Shown here in pieces: positions 9,362 to 16,792 of a stretch of 23,907 bases of DNA; the first letter of the stretch is position 1; each line of letters opens with the position of its first letter. This stretch comes from SFTH01 sp963643985 (GTDB lineage Bacteria; Bacillota; Clostridia; Christensenellales; Aristaeellaceae): the NCBI GenBank assembly GCA_963643985.1, contig CAVINP010000021.1:1-23907 (forward strand), written 5' to 3'. Under the pieces are notes generated by a model. The model searched no databases. It saw only the letters and a program-made list of their open reading frames with translations, and was not told the origin of the DNA. The position numbers and the translations under genes are program-made.

Positions 9362-10410
9362 TACCGTTCCTCAGCGTATTTCAGTACTTCCCTGGTCAGA
9401 ATTTCCGCAAGGTCTCCGCGTACGGCCCGGGGCGGCTGACCCTTTACGATCAGTGCGCCGCCGTCCTTGCCGCCCGCTATGCCAAGATCTGCCTCACGTG
9501 CCTCGCCCGGGCCGTTGACGATGCAGCCCATCACGGCTACCCGAATGTGTTTTTTGACGTGCAACGTATGGCTGCGCACGTAGGCGGCGATGCCCTCGAC
9601 ATCGATACAGGTGCGGCCGCAGGTGGGGCAGGAGATGATCTCCACAAAGTCCTCTCTCAGGCCGCAGGAGCGCAGTATGCTCAGACCCGCCGGTACTTCC
9701 TGAACCGGGTCACCGGAGATGGACACGCGGATCGTATCGCCGATGCCTTCCATCAGCAGCGTGCCGATGCCGACCGCCGATTTCACCACGCCAACGTCCG
9801 CCGTGCCGGATTCGGTCACGCCGATGTGCTGGGGATAGGCTGTCATATCATGTGCCATGCGGCAGGCTTCCACCATCATGCGCACATTGGTCGCCTTGAA
9901 GGAGAGAACGATGTTGTCGTAGCCCGCACGTTCCAGCATACGGGCGTGATTGAGTCCGCTCTCGACCATGCCGCGCGGGGTCACACCGCCGTCGCGGCGC
10001 AGTATGTCCTTTTCGATTGAGCCGGAATTGACGCCGATGCGCACGGGAATGCGGTACTGCTTGAGGCAGTCGGCCAACTCGCGTACATTGGCCTCACCGC
10101 CGATGTTGCCGGGATTGATGCGCACCTTGGCAATGCCGTTTTCGATGGCACGGATTGCCAGCTTGTGGTCAAAATGAATATCCGCCACCAGCGGCACGGG
10201 ACTGCCGTCTACGAGATCACGCACGGCCTGGGCACAGGCCTTGTCGTAGACCGATACGCGCACGATGTCCGCACCCGCATCTGCCATGCGGCGGATCTGA
10301 TCGAGCGTGGCCGTCACGTCACGCGTGTCGGTATTGGTCATGGTTTGAACGGAGACGGGTGCGCCGCCGCCGATGGCGACGTTTCCGCAGATAACCTGCC
10401 TGGTTTCCAT
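9361..10410 (-). CDS. ispG: 4-hydroxy-3-methylbut-2-enyl diphosphate synthase (flavodoxin/ferredoxin), DXP pathway
   Basis: IspG (GcpE) reductively opens methylerythritol cyclodiphosphate to HMBPP, the penultimate DXP-pathway step, using a [4Fe-4S] cluster. The 349-residue product starts METRQVICGNVAIGGGAPVS, carries the TIM-barrel segment SVQTMTNTDTRDV (20-32) and IRINPGN-like VRINPGNIGG, and has the cluster cysteines C261, C264 (in SCPTCGRTC) and C296 followed by the ligand glutamate in GCIVNGPGEA (295-304). Length matches the short bacterial form without the plant insertion. GGAGG lies 10 bases before the ATG. It follows rseP by 17 bases and overlaps the polC start by one base. With dxr two genes upstream it links isoprenoid supply to uppS in the same transcript. 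Confidence 0.97.
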   Translation of the reverse strand: METRQVICGNVAIGGGAPVSVQTMTNTDTRDVTATLDQIRRMADAGADIVRVSVYDKACAQAVRDLVDGSPVPLVADIHFDHKLAIRAIENGIAKVRINPGNIGGEANVRELADCLKQYRIPVRIGVNSGSIEKDILRRDGGVTPRGMVESGLNHARMLERAGYDNIVLSFKATNVRMMVEACRMAHDMTAYPQHIGVTESGTADVGVVKSAVGIGTLLMEGIGDTIRVSISGDPVQEVPAGLSILRSCGLREDFVEIISCPTCGRTCIDVEGIAAYVRSHTLHVKKHIRVAVMGCIVNGPGEAREADLGIAGGKDGGALIVKGQPPRAVRGDLAEILTREVLKYAEER

Positions 10411-10427
10411 ATTAAGCAGACCTCCGA

Positions 10428-11486
10428 TTATGCGCCCGTAAACAGGCGAAGTATATCCTTATAGGTGAGTATCAGGAAAAGTATGAATATCAGGGCAAAG
10501 CCGATGGCGTGCACCAGACCTTCCTTCTCGGGCGGAATGGGCTTTCTGCGGATGCCTTCGATGATCAGAAAAACGATGCGTCCGCCGTCCAGCGCGGGTA
10601 TCGGCAAGAGGTTCATGATACCGACGTTCAGCGATATGAAGAAGATCAGGTTGACGGCACTGTATGCGCCGCCCGTGGCGACCTCCCGGCTGATCATCGA
10701 TATGATGCCGACCGTGCCGATGACCTCATTTGCACCCTCACCGTGGAATATCAGATCCCGAAGCGAACCGAGCATGGCCTTCGTGTAGACGACCATATAA
10801 TGGGCACCGCTTCGCAGCGCCTCGCCCAAGTGATAGGTACGCGCGCCCAGCATAATGCCGATCTGGTAGGCTGTCTCTCCCGTGCTCTCATCGACGACCT
10901 CGGCGGGAGTTATCGTAAAACTCAGTTCTTCGTCGCTGCGCAGTACCTTGATCGCAACCGGTGTGCCCTGCCCGGCATCCTGCAGCGTCTGTTGCAGCAA
11001 TGTCACGCCCTCGTAGCTGTAGGGCAGCGTTACGCCGTCCACCTCTTCAATGATGTCACCTGCTTGCAGGCCGCACTCGGCCGCGGGGGTGTTGTCCGTG
11101 ACTGCAGCGACGGTGGGCAGGTATTCCGCGTAGATGAAATTAACAAGCAGTATGACGCAGAATATGAACGCGATCACAAAGTTCATCACGGGACCTGCAA
11201 CCACGGTCAGCAGACGCTTCCACACGGGCTGCCTGTTCATGGCATTGGGCGCGGGATTTTCTTCATCTTCACCGACAAAGCTGCAAAAGCCGCCAAGCGG
11301 TATGGCACGCAGCGAATATTGAATATCCTTGCGCGCAAAGCCGAATATTTTGGGACCGAAGCCCACGGAGAACTCCTTGATACCGATGCCGCAGAGTCGG
11401 GCGACCAGATAGTGGCCGAATTCATGCATCACGATGATGAAGCCCAACATGATGACGGCGAGAATCACATAAAGAACGTTGCTCAT
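10428..11486 (-). CDS. rseP: RseP-type intramembrane zinc protease (site-2 protease)
   Basis: Site-2 proteases cut membrane-embedded substrates such as anti-sigma factors. The 352-residue protein has the active-site HEFGH (21-25) in the first membrane helix, a second helix near 95-117, a PDZ domain (about 122-195) beginning after EYLPTVAAV and containing CGLQAGDIIEEVDG, and the second zinc motif NLLPIPALDGGR (292-303) in a late helix, followed by a final hydrophobic segment (325-341). The ATG at 11486 overlaps the dxr stop as ATGA and has GGAGG 5 bases upstream; an earlier in-frame start at 11516 would only add ten polar residues inside dxr. The single PDZ domain is typical of Gram-positive RasP/RseP. 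The substrate cannot be read from this window. Confidence 0.95.
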   Translation of the reverse strand: MSNVLYVILAVIMLGFIIVMHEFGHYLVARLCGIGIKEFSVGFGPKIFGFARKDIQYSLRAIPLGGFCSFVGEDEENPAPNAMNRQPVWKRLLTVVAGPVMNFVIAFIFCVILLVNFIYAEYLPTVAAVTDNTPAAECGLQAGDIIEEVDGVTLPYSYEGVTLLQQTLQDAGQGTPVAIKVLRSDEELSFTITPAEVVDESTGETAYQIGIMLGARTYHLGEALRSGAHYMVVYTKAMLGSLRDLIFHGEGANEVIGTVGIISMISREVATGGAYSAVNLIFFISLNVGIMNLLPIPALDGGRIVFLIIEGIRRKPIPPEKEGLVHAIGFALIFILFLILTYKDILRLFTGA

Positions 11487-12637
11487 GCCTGCCTCCGAAT
11501 CAGGATTTCGGCACATCGCCGTGCCTGTGCGTCCGCCTCATAGACATCGGAGATGATCCGGATGCTTCTTTGCGCCACGGAATCAAGCGCATGACGTATG
11601 ATCACGGGAATCTGCCCGAACTCTATCTCGCCGTTCAGAAAAGCCTGTACGGCGACCTCGTTGGCCCCGTTGAGCACCACGGGCATCGCGCCGCCGGCAT
11701 TGAGTGCCTCTATGGCATAGCCCAGTGCGGGGAAGCGTTCAAGATCGGGCGCAGCAAAGCTGAGAGAAGCGACTTCGGTAAAATCAAGACGTTTTGCATC
11801 GTAGCTCAGGCGTTCAGGGTAGGCCATCGCGTAGCCGATCGGCCCTCGCATGTCCGGGCAACCCAGCTGCGCCAGCACCGCACCGTCTTCAAACTCCACC
11901 ATGGAATGGATGATGCTCTGCGGATGCACGACGACGCGGATGCGTTCCGCCGGCATATCAAAGAGATGATGGGCCTCGATGACCTCAAGCCCCTTGTTGA
12001 CCATGGACGCGCAGTCCACGGTGATCTTGCGCCCCATGCGCCAGTTCGGATGACGCAGCACATCCTCCACGCGTGCGGTGGCGATTTTGTCGCGCGGCCA
12101 ATCGCGCAATGCTCCGCCCGAAGCAGTCAGTATGATCGTTCGTGGCTTGTTGGGGCCTGCTGCCTGAAGGCACTGGAATATGGCACTGTGTTCGCTGTCC
12201 ACGGGCAGAAGCGGCTTTCCCAGCCTGTGCGCCTTTTCCGTGACCAGATCGCCGCCCGTGACCAGTGCTTCCTTGTTGGCCAGCAGCACCTCGCCACAGA
12301 CATCCAGCGCCGTCATCACCGTATCCAGACCTGCAATGCCGGTGATTGCGCACAGGGCAGAATCGCTTTTCGCGGCACGCAGCGCCCGTACGGAGCAATC
12401 AGAGCCGAAAAACCATTCGCAGAAGCGAACGTCTTCGGGAATGTGTTCTGGTTCAACGACAAGCCCGGCCGCCTTGGGCCTGAAACGGCGCACCAGATCA
12501 AAAAGCTTTTCAGCAGAACTGTTGGCCGTCAGGCAGGTCGCCGAAAAACGCTCGGGGTAGCGGCTGACCAGATCCAGAGCCTGTGTGCCGATGGAACCGG
12601 TCGCACCCAGAATCGATATTGTCTTTTGTTTCATCAT
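11483..12637 (-). CDS. dxr: 1-deoxy-D-xylulose-5-phosphate reductoisomerase
   Basis: Dxr converts DXP to methylerythritol 4-phosphate with NADPH, the first committed DXP-pathway step. The 384-residue product shows the NADPH-binding GATGSIGTQ (11-19), LANKEALV (119-126), the metal-binding PVDSEHSAIFQ (145-155), TASGGALRD (171-179), HPNWRMGRKITVDCASMVNK (196-215) and HPQSIIHSMVEF (238-249), all in family order and at normal length. The ATG at 12637 overlaps the cdsA stop as TAATG; the very next codon is also ATG and no strong Shine-Dalgarno is present, so coupling to cdsA is likely. It ends in an ATGA overlap with rseP. Confidence 0.97.
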   Translation of the reverse strand: MMKQKTISILGATGSIGTQALDLVSRYPERFSATCLTANSSAEKLFDLVRRFRPKAAGLVVEPEHIPEDVRFCEWFFGSDCSVRALRAAKSDSALCAITGIAGLDTVMTALDVCGEVLLANKEALVTGGDLVTEKAHRLGKPLLPVDSEHSAIFQCLQAAGPNKPRTIILTASGGALRDWPRDKIATARVEDVLRHPNWRMGRKITVDCASMVNKGLEVIEAHHLFDMPAERIRVVVHPQSIIHSMVEFEDGAVLAQLGCPDMRGPIGYAMAYPERLSYDAKRLDFTEVASLSFAAPDLERFPALGYAIEALNAGGAMPVVLNGANEVAVQAFLNGEIEFGQIPVIIRHALDSVAQRSIRIISDVYEADAQARRCAEILIRRQA

Positions 12638-13515
12638 TATCCAAGTCCTACCAGATTAAAGAAGATATAGCAGGCAGCACCGCAGAAGAGGACACCGTCC
12701 ATGCGATCCATCACGCCGCCGTGGCCGGGCAGAAGCTTGCCGTAGTCCTTGATGCCGCAATGACGCTTTACCATGGATGCACTCAGGTCGCCCACCTGCG
12801 AAAGTGCGCTGCCGAAAAAGCCCAGGAGAGCAAATGCCCACACGGGCGGCAGCGTATCCATGACGGAAATCACGGAGGGCACGTGCGCGAAGATAAGGCG
12901 CGTGATTCCGGGCACAGCCATGGCAAAGAGCGTACCGGCAACGAGCCCGCCGATGCTGCCTTCGATGGTCTTTTTCGGGCTGAGCTCGGGCGCAAGCTTG
13001 TGCTTGCCCAGCAGCATGCCGGTGAAGAGTGCGAAGACATCGTTAATGGATGCATCAAAGAGCGCGATGATCAGCGCCACAACCACGGCAGCATCATTGC
13101 GCAGGCGCAGCAGCTCCATCAGCACCGCATAGAACAGGCCGGGATAGAGCAGCGGAAACATGCTCGCCGTTAGGCACTCCATGTCCTCGCGTCCGCGCAC
13201 CACCAGCCGCGTCATTGCAGCCAGCGTACTCAGAAGCAGCGGCAGCAGGGCAGGGAGGAGCAGGCCTTCCTTGGGAAGTGCCCAGCCGGAGTTGATCAGC
13301 CTGCCGGATACCTGCGCGGCAATCGTCAGACCGCAGAAAAGGTAGCTGGCCCAGCGCATCAGCTTGATGCCGCCCTTCATGAGCGCATGACAGAATTCAT
13401 ACATGCTCACAACCATTGCAAAGACCAGTATCGTCAGCATCAGCCAACCCCTGAAATAGATGCCGGCCAGCATGACGATCGCAAACACCGCACCGGTTAT
13501 AATTCTCTTTTGCAC
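12637..13515 (-). CDS. cdsA: Phosphatidate cytidylyltransferase (CDP-diglyceride synthase)
   Basis: CdsA makes CDP-diacylglycerol from phosphatidate and CTP at the membrane, the branch point of phospholipid synthesis. The 292-residue protein is almost entirely hydrophobic helices and carries the complete CdsA signature at residues 247-273, reading S-x-V-K-R then KDYGKLLPGHGG and ending in DRMD. The motif KKTIEGSIGG (181-190) is also typical. The start is GTG at 13515 with AGGAGGG 8 bases upstream, overlapping the end of uppS; no better in-frame ATG exists. The downstream dxr start overlaps its stop. The order uppS-cdsA-dxr is common in Bacillota. Confidence 0.96.
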   Translation of the reverse strand: MQKRIITGAVFAIVMLAGIYFRGWLMLTILVFAMVVSMYEFCHALMKGGIKLMRWASYLFCGLTIAAQVSGRLINSGWALPKEGLLLPALLPLLLSTLAAMTRLVVRGREDMECLTASMFPLLYPGLFYAVLMELLRLRNDAAVVVALIIALFDASINDVFALFTGMLLGKHKLAPELSPKKTIEGSIGGLVAGTLFAMAVPGITRLIFAHVPSVISVMDTLPPVWAFALLGFFGSALSQVGDLSASMVKRHCGIKDYGKLLPGHGGVMDRMDGVLFCGAACYIFFNLVGLG

Positions 13516-13519
13516 GGCT

Positions 13520-14344
13520 TCAGCCCTCCTTTACGCCACCAAAGCGGCGATCCCGCAGGGCGTATTCGCGCAGATCTTTCATATATTGCTCCCGGTCAAA
13601 GTCCGGCCAGAGAACGGGATCGAATATCATCTCCGCATAGGCAAGCTGCCAGGGCAGGAAGTTGGAGAGACGCTTTTCGCCGCTGGTGCGTATCAGCAGA
13701 TCGACATTGGGCTGACCTGCGGTGTAAAGCTCATCTTCGATGGCAGCCTCGTCTATCTGGTCGGGCTTAATTTCACCTGAGGCAACCTTCTCGCCCAGAC
13801 GGCGCATGGCACGCGCCAGTTCGGCGTGGCCGCCATAGTTGAGAGCGATATTGAGCTGCAGGCCGGTGTTGTCCCTCGTGCGCTCCATGGCGCTGTTCAC
13901 GGCGTTGCGCTGGGCTTCGGGAAGGCCGTCGACATCGCCCAGTATCAGTATGCGCACATTTTTCTCATCCAGTTCGTCTATTTCGGAGGAGAAATACTTG
14001 AGCAGCAGGCTCATCAGCGCGTTGACTTCGTCCTTGCTGCGTGCCCAGTTTTCCGTGGAAAACGCATAGAGACTCAAATATTTGATGCCCCAGTCATCAC
14101 TGGCGCGGATGATATCGCGCAATGCCTCCGTGCCGGCCGCATGTCCGGCCGAACGCCCGAGGCCGCGACTTTTCGCCCAGCGGCCGTTGCCGTCCATGAT
14201 GATCGCCACGTGGCGCGGCATCTGTATCTGCGGCAGTTGCTTTTGCTGTCCGATCGTGCCCGCGACCGGTGCAGCGACGGTGATATACTTTGGGGAAACC
14301 CTGAATATATTCTTAATCAATGCGGAAAGCTTCTCGGCAAACAC
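13520..14344 (-). CDS. uppS: Isoprenyl transferase, undecaprenyl diphosphate synthase type
   Basis: UppS adds isoprene units to farnesyl diphosphate to make the lipid carrier for peptidoglycan. Conserved parts are AIIMDGNGRWAKSRG (47-61) with catalytic D51, GHAAG (67-71), SLYAFSTENW (91-100), LNYGGHAE and the C-terminal RTSGEKRLSNFLPWQLAYAE. The start used is GTG at 14344 because AGGAGGGAG stands 10-11 bases upstream. This leaves a 41-residue N-terminal extension of hydrophobic and glutamine-rich character before the enzyme core, so the protein (274 residues) is a little longer than usual (about 250); a later ATG at residue 42 would give a core-only form but has no comparable ribosome site. 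The stop is 4 bases from the cdsA start. Function is firm, chain length is inferred from the gene context. Confidence 0.95.
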   Translation of the reverse strand: MFAEKLSALIKNIFRVSPKYITVAAPVAGTIGQQKQLPQIQMPRHVAIIMDGNGRWAKSRGLGRSAGHAAGTEALRDIIRASDDWGIKYLSLYAFSTENWARSKDEVNALMSLLLKYFSSEIDELDEKNVRILILGDVDGLPEAQRNAVNSAMERTRDNTGLQLNIALNYGGHAELARAMRRLGEKVASGEIKPDQIDEAAIEDELYTAGQPNVDLLIRTSGEKRLSNFLPWQLAYAEMIFDPVLWPDFDREQYMKDLREYALRDRRFGGVKEG

Positions 14345-14386
14345 GGTCTCAAAACTCCCTCCTGATCCTATTTTTCATAAACAACG

Positions 14387-14411
14387 CGGGCAACCGGCAT
14401 GCGGCTGCCCG
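14387..14411 (-). other. GC-rich hairpin in the frr-uppS gap
   Basis: On the minus strand CGGGCAGCC and GGTTGCCCG pair over 9 positions with one G-U wobble around a seven-base loop. It is followed only by GTTGTTTATG, a poor T tract, so it is not a convincing terminator. It could partly attenuate or stabilise the transcript between frr and the uppS group. It lies in a gap of about 120 bases, the longest in this operon. Confidence 0.45.
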
Positions 14412-14464
14412 TGAAAAAGTTATTTCGGCTGTACAGCGATGCCAAAGCAATTCAGAATGGCCGG

Positions 14465-15022
14465 TCAGACGTCCATGATCTCCTTTTCCTTCGCGGTGCC
14501 GATCTTTTCAAGCTGTTCGATGTGCGCGTCGGTGCTCTTTTGCAGATCCTTCTCGGCGACCTTCTGGTCGTCCTCGGTGATGGCGGAATCCTTCTTCATC
14601 TTCTTGATGGCTTCCATGGTATCACGGCGGATGTTGCGGATGGCGACCTTGCCCTCTTCGATGCGCTTCTTGACCTGCTTGCACAGATCTTTGCGGCGCT
14701 CAGCCGTCAGCTCAGGCACCAGCAGGCGGATCACTTTGCCGTCGTTGGAGGGATTGATGCCGATATCGCTCTTCTGAATGGCCTTTTCGATGGGCGTGAT
14801 CATGCTCGCTTCCCAGGGCGCGATCACCAGCAGGCGCGGTTCAGGGGAAGAGATGTTGCCGACCTGGTTGAGAGCAGTGGGCGTGCCGTAATAGTCCACG
14901 GTGATCTTGTCCAGAATTTTCGGGTTGGCGCGGCCCGCACGCAGCGTCTCGAGATCCTTTTGAATGCCGGCAATGGTCTTGTCCATTTTTTCGGCAGCGG
15001 CCTTGATATTGTCCTGATACAT
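14465..15022 (-). CDS. frr: Ribosome recycling factor
   Basis: RRF splits post-termination ribosomes together with EF-G. The 185-residue product has the standard length and motifs: LETLRAGRANPKILDKITVD (about 24-43), YYGTPTALNQVGNIS, then DGKVIRLLVPELTAERRKDL and the helical RRDTMEAIKK region, ending AKEKEIMDV. The ATG at 15022 has GGAGG (15031-15035) 8 bases upstream; an in-frame ATG 66 bases earlier would place extra residues over the promoter region and lacks this signal. It is the first gene of the long minus-strand operon and has its own promoter. In many relatives pyrH lies directly upstream; here a divergent cassette does. Confidence 0.97.
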   Translation of the reverse strand: MYQDNIKAAAEKMDKTIAGIQKDLETLRAGRANPKILDKITVDYYGTPTALNQVGNISSPEPRLLVIAPWEASMITPIEKAIQKSDIGINPSNDGKVIRLLVPELTAERRKDLCKQVKKRIEEGKVAIRNIRRDTMEAIKKMKKDSAITEDDQKVAEKDLQKSTDAHIEQLEKIGTAKEKEIMDV

Positions 15023-15079
15023 GTTTTCTACCTCCGATATTAAAATGTAATGCGCAACAGCGCTCGTTTCCTGATATAT

Positions 15080-15108
15080 ATTGTACATGGTTTTGGTAAA
15101 AATGGCAA
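15080..15108 (-). promoter_or_regulatory. Promoter of the frr-to-holA operon
   Basis: Minus-strand -35 TTGCCA (15103-15108) and -10 TACAAT (15080-15085) are separated by exactly 17 bases. They stand 58 bases before the frr start codon. The fit to the housekeeping sigma consensus is five of six in each hexamer. Confidence 0.8.
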
Positions 15109-15116
15109 GAGAAAAA

Positions 15117-15157
15117 TTTTGTCTGAGGAAAAATAGCGGATACGGTTCCGGACAAAA
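15117..15157. promoter_or_regulatory. Imperfect inverted repeat between divergent promoters (possible operator)
   Basis: TTTTGTCTGAGGAA (15117-15130) and TTCCGGACAAAA (15146-15157) are imperfect inverted copies: seven outer bases match perfectly and GGAA/TTCC match inside with a small offset. The pair fills most of the space between the frr promoter and the cassette promoter, so a regulator bound here could act on either. The AT-rich arms could also be chance. Confidence 0.4.
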
Positions 15158-15163
15158 ATACGT

Positions 15164-15192
15164 TTGACAGATGTGAAATATAGTGTTATATT
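15164..15192 (+). promoter_or_regulatory. Promoter of the three-gene cassette
   Basis: The -35 is a perfect TTGACA (15164-15169); the -10 is TATATT (15187-15192) after 17 bases. The 3' flank is AT-rich. It lies 31 bases before the chosen start codon and points away from the frr promoter, 55 bases apart. Confidence 0.82.
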
Positions 15193-15208
15193 ATTAACAT
15201 AAAGCAGG

Positions 15209-15214
15209 AAGGAG
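15209..15214 (+). promoter_or_regulatory. Ribosome binding site deciding the first cassette gene's start
   Basis: AAGGAG lies only 3 bases before the ATG at 15218 but 9 bases before the in-frame ATG at 15224. Spacing favours 15224. Confidence 0.65.
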
Positions 15215-15223
15215 AGAATGCGC

Positions 15224-16780
15224 ATGGAAAACGGCAAAACCTACGGCAACCGTGAAGAGGACGTCGTGTCGGCACAAATCCGGACGGATGGCCAGAGTGC
15301 GGCCATGCTCGATTCTCAGTTGGAATCGGTCAACCGCGAACTTGAACGTTGCACGAGTGCGGCTGCCCGCTCCGACTACGCCTATGCCATGTTTTGCGGC
15401 GTACTTGCCGGTGCCGTCGACGCATTTTTTGTCGGTGAAATACATATCAGAGAAAATGATATCGCTCTTTCGCACGAGCACGTAAACAGATTTGTCGAAG
15501 CATATGCAACGAAGCGGGGCATGGACCCATCCGATCTCAAAGATGCCATTCGCAAACTTGAAAACAACTTCAAAGTGCCTCAGGACAATGTCTGGAAAGG
15601 TAAAGATTGGCATATAAATCCCCAAAATCATCATCTGGCGGATCTGGCCCATCATCCGACGCCGATTGGCCTTCTGTCTGCACTTATCATTCAGTTTCTG
15701 CGCGTAGCAACGTTTGTCAACAGAGATGGTCAGGTATATCTGGTGTTCCTGAAGCCGTGCAAAAAGGATATGATGCAACTTCTCGTCCCTGCGATACTTA
15801 CGGGCATCCTGCACTGGCTTGTAAATATAGGAGAGGATTATCTGAATGACAAAAACATCAAGCTTCCGAAATCACTGCACAATCTCGCTCGTTTGATCGC
15901 ATCTGCACCGGCCATCTTTGAGATTGTTCGCTGCGCGGATAACTGGTTTGCGCATCTGACCAGTGATCTCGGCGGCTCCAAGTCAACACCCGGGGGTGGC
16001 ATGGGTTTGCCGGGCGTACTGCTTTCTTTCCTTTATGAGCTGGCTGCACTGCCGGGGCTTCGGGGCAGCGGCCTTTTGAAATATGTCAACGGTCTCTACG
16101 TCAAAGGACATTTCGATCTAAGGCATGAGCTTGCTTTCATGAGTGCAGTAAAGAAGCAGGCCGTGCCGGTCATCTTAAATGAACTGCTCGTGCGTACGGG
16201 CTATTTTGTATCAAGATTAGTGCGGTCGCTCGCGGCAAAGGAACTCAAGCCGGACTGGCAGAGAATTCTGCCGTTTAACAATCGGACCGTCGACAGATTG
16301 ATGACGGTCGCAAGCATGACGTTTACGCTTGCCGATACTGCCGATGCCGCGGTTCACGCCGCAATCGAATCCCGGGGAAACTGGGTGATATTTGCCGGAA
16401 AATTTGTCGCACGGTTCAACTATGCGGGCGCGGGTCGCGCCATGTTGGCTGTGGTCCGCGAAATAACGGATGAGAACAGGGAAGCGGAACTGCTTCGCGA
16501 GAAAAGGCTACTGACCGAAGCGAAGGCTGCACTATCATTGGAACAGTTGCAAGCTTTCGGGGAAGCACTTGATGTCAAACTGTGCAACTATCTGGCAGAG
16601 CACATCGAATGTTTCATGAACGGTTTTGACGATATGTCACGCGGTCTAGCCGAAGGGGATTCGAATCTGGTCATTCGTGGAAACGTTACAATTCAGACTG
16701 TACTCGGACGCGAACCGCAATTCAGGACGCAGGCAGAGTTTGACAGTCTGATGGAATCGGATGATCCTTTGATACTGTAA
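15224..16780 (+). CDS. Unknown 518-residue protein with hydrophobic segments and His/Asp/Gly-rich core (cassette gene 1)
   Basis: I recognise the general pattern as a family of uncharacterised bacterial proteins but can give no function. Residues 1-50 are polar and probably helical. SDYAYAMFCGVLAGAVDAFFVGE (50-72, written here as SDYAYA, AGAVDAFFVGE) contains an acidic residue in a hydrophobic helix. The middle has HINPQNHHLADLAHHPTP (130-147) followed by a hydrophobic stretch (148-165), another at 186-203, then NWFAHLTSDLGGSK (240-253) and a glycine-rich loop STPGGGMGLPG (254-264). The clustered histidines H136/H137, H143/H144 and H244 with D248 could bind metal or form an active site at the membrane; this is inference. 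The C-terminal third (340-518) is helical with a charged stretch DENREAELLREKRLLTEAK. The next gene follows after 12 bases with its own AAGGAGG. Base composition looks less GC-rich than the flanking housekeeping genes. Confidence 0.85.
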   Translation: MENGKTYGNREEDVVSAQIRTDGQSAAMLDSQLESVNRELERCTSAAARSDYAYAMFCGVLAGAVDAFFVGEIHIRENDIALSHEHVNRFVEAYATKRGMDPSDLKDAIRKLENNFKVPQDNVWKGKDWHINPQNHHLADLAHHPTPIGLLSALIIQFLRVATFVNRDGQVYLVFLKPCKKDMMQLLVPAILTGILHWLVNIGEDYLNDKNIKLPKSLHNLARLIASAPAIFEIVRCADNWFAHLTSDLGGSKSTPGGGMGLPGVLLSFLYELAALPGLRGSGLLKYVNGLYVKGHFDLRHELAFMSAVKKQAVPVILNELLVRTGYFVSRLVRSLAAKELKPDWQRILPFNNRTVDRLMTVASMTFTLADTADAAVHAAIESRGNWVIFAGKFVARFNYAGAGRAMLAVVREITDENREAELLREKRLLTEAKAALSLEQLQAFGEALDVKLCNYLAEHIECFMNGFDDMSRGLAEGDSNLVIRGNVTIQTVLGREPQFRTQAEFDSLMESDDPLIL

Positions 16781-16792
16781 GGAGGTTTAAAC

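Noticed and set aside
4289..9439. Several long open frames (up to about 455 codons) on the plus strand opposite polC and the adjacent hydrolase gene
   Set aside because: They are antisense to firmly identified genes, lack ribosome sites and recognisable motifs, and arise from the GC-rich codon use of the real genes.
15022..15088. Longer frr start 22 codons upstream
   Set aside because: It would extend into the promoter (-10 box at 15080-15085) and lacks a ribosome site; the ATG with GGAGG at 8 bases gives the standard RRF N-terminus.
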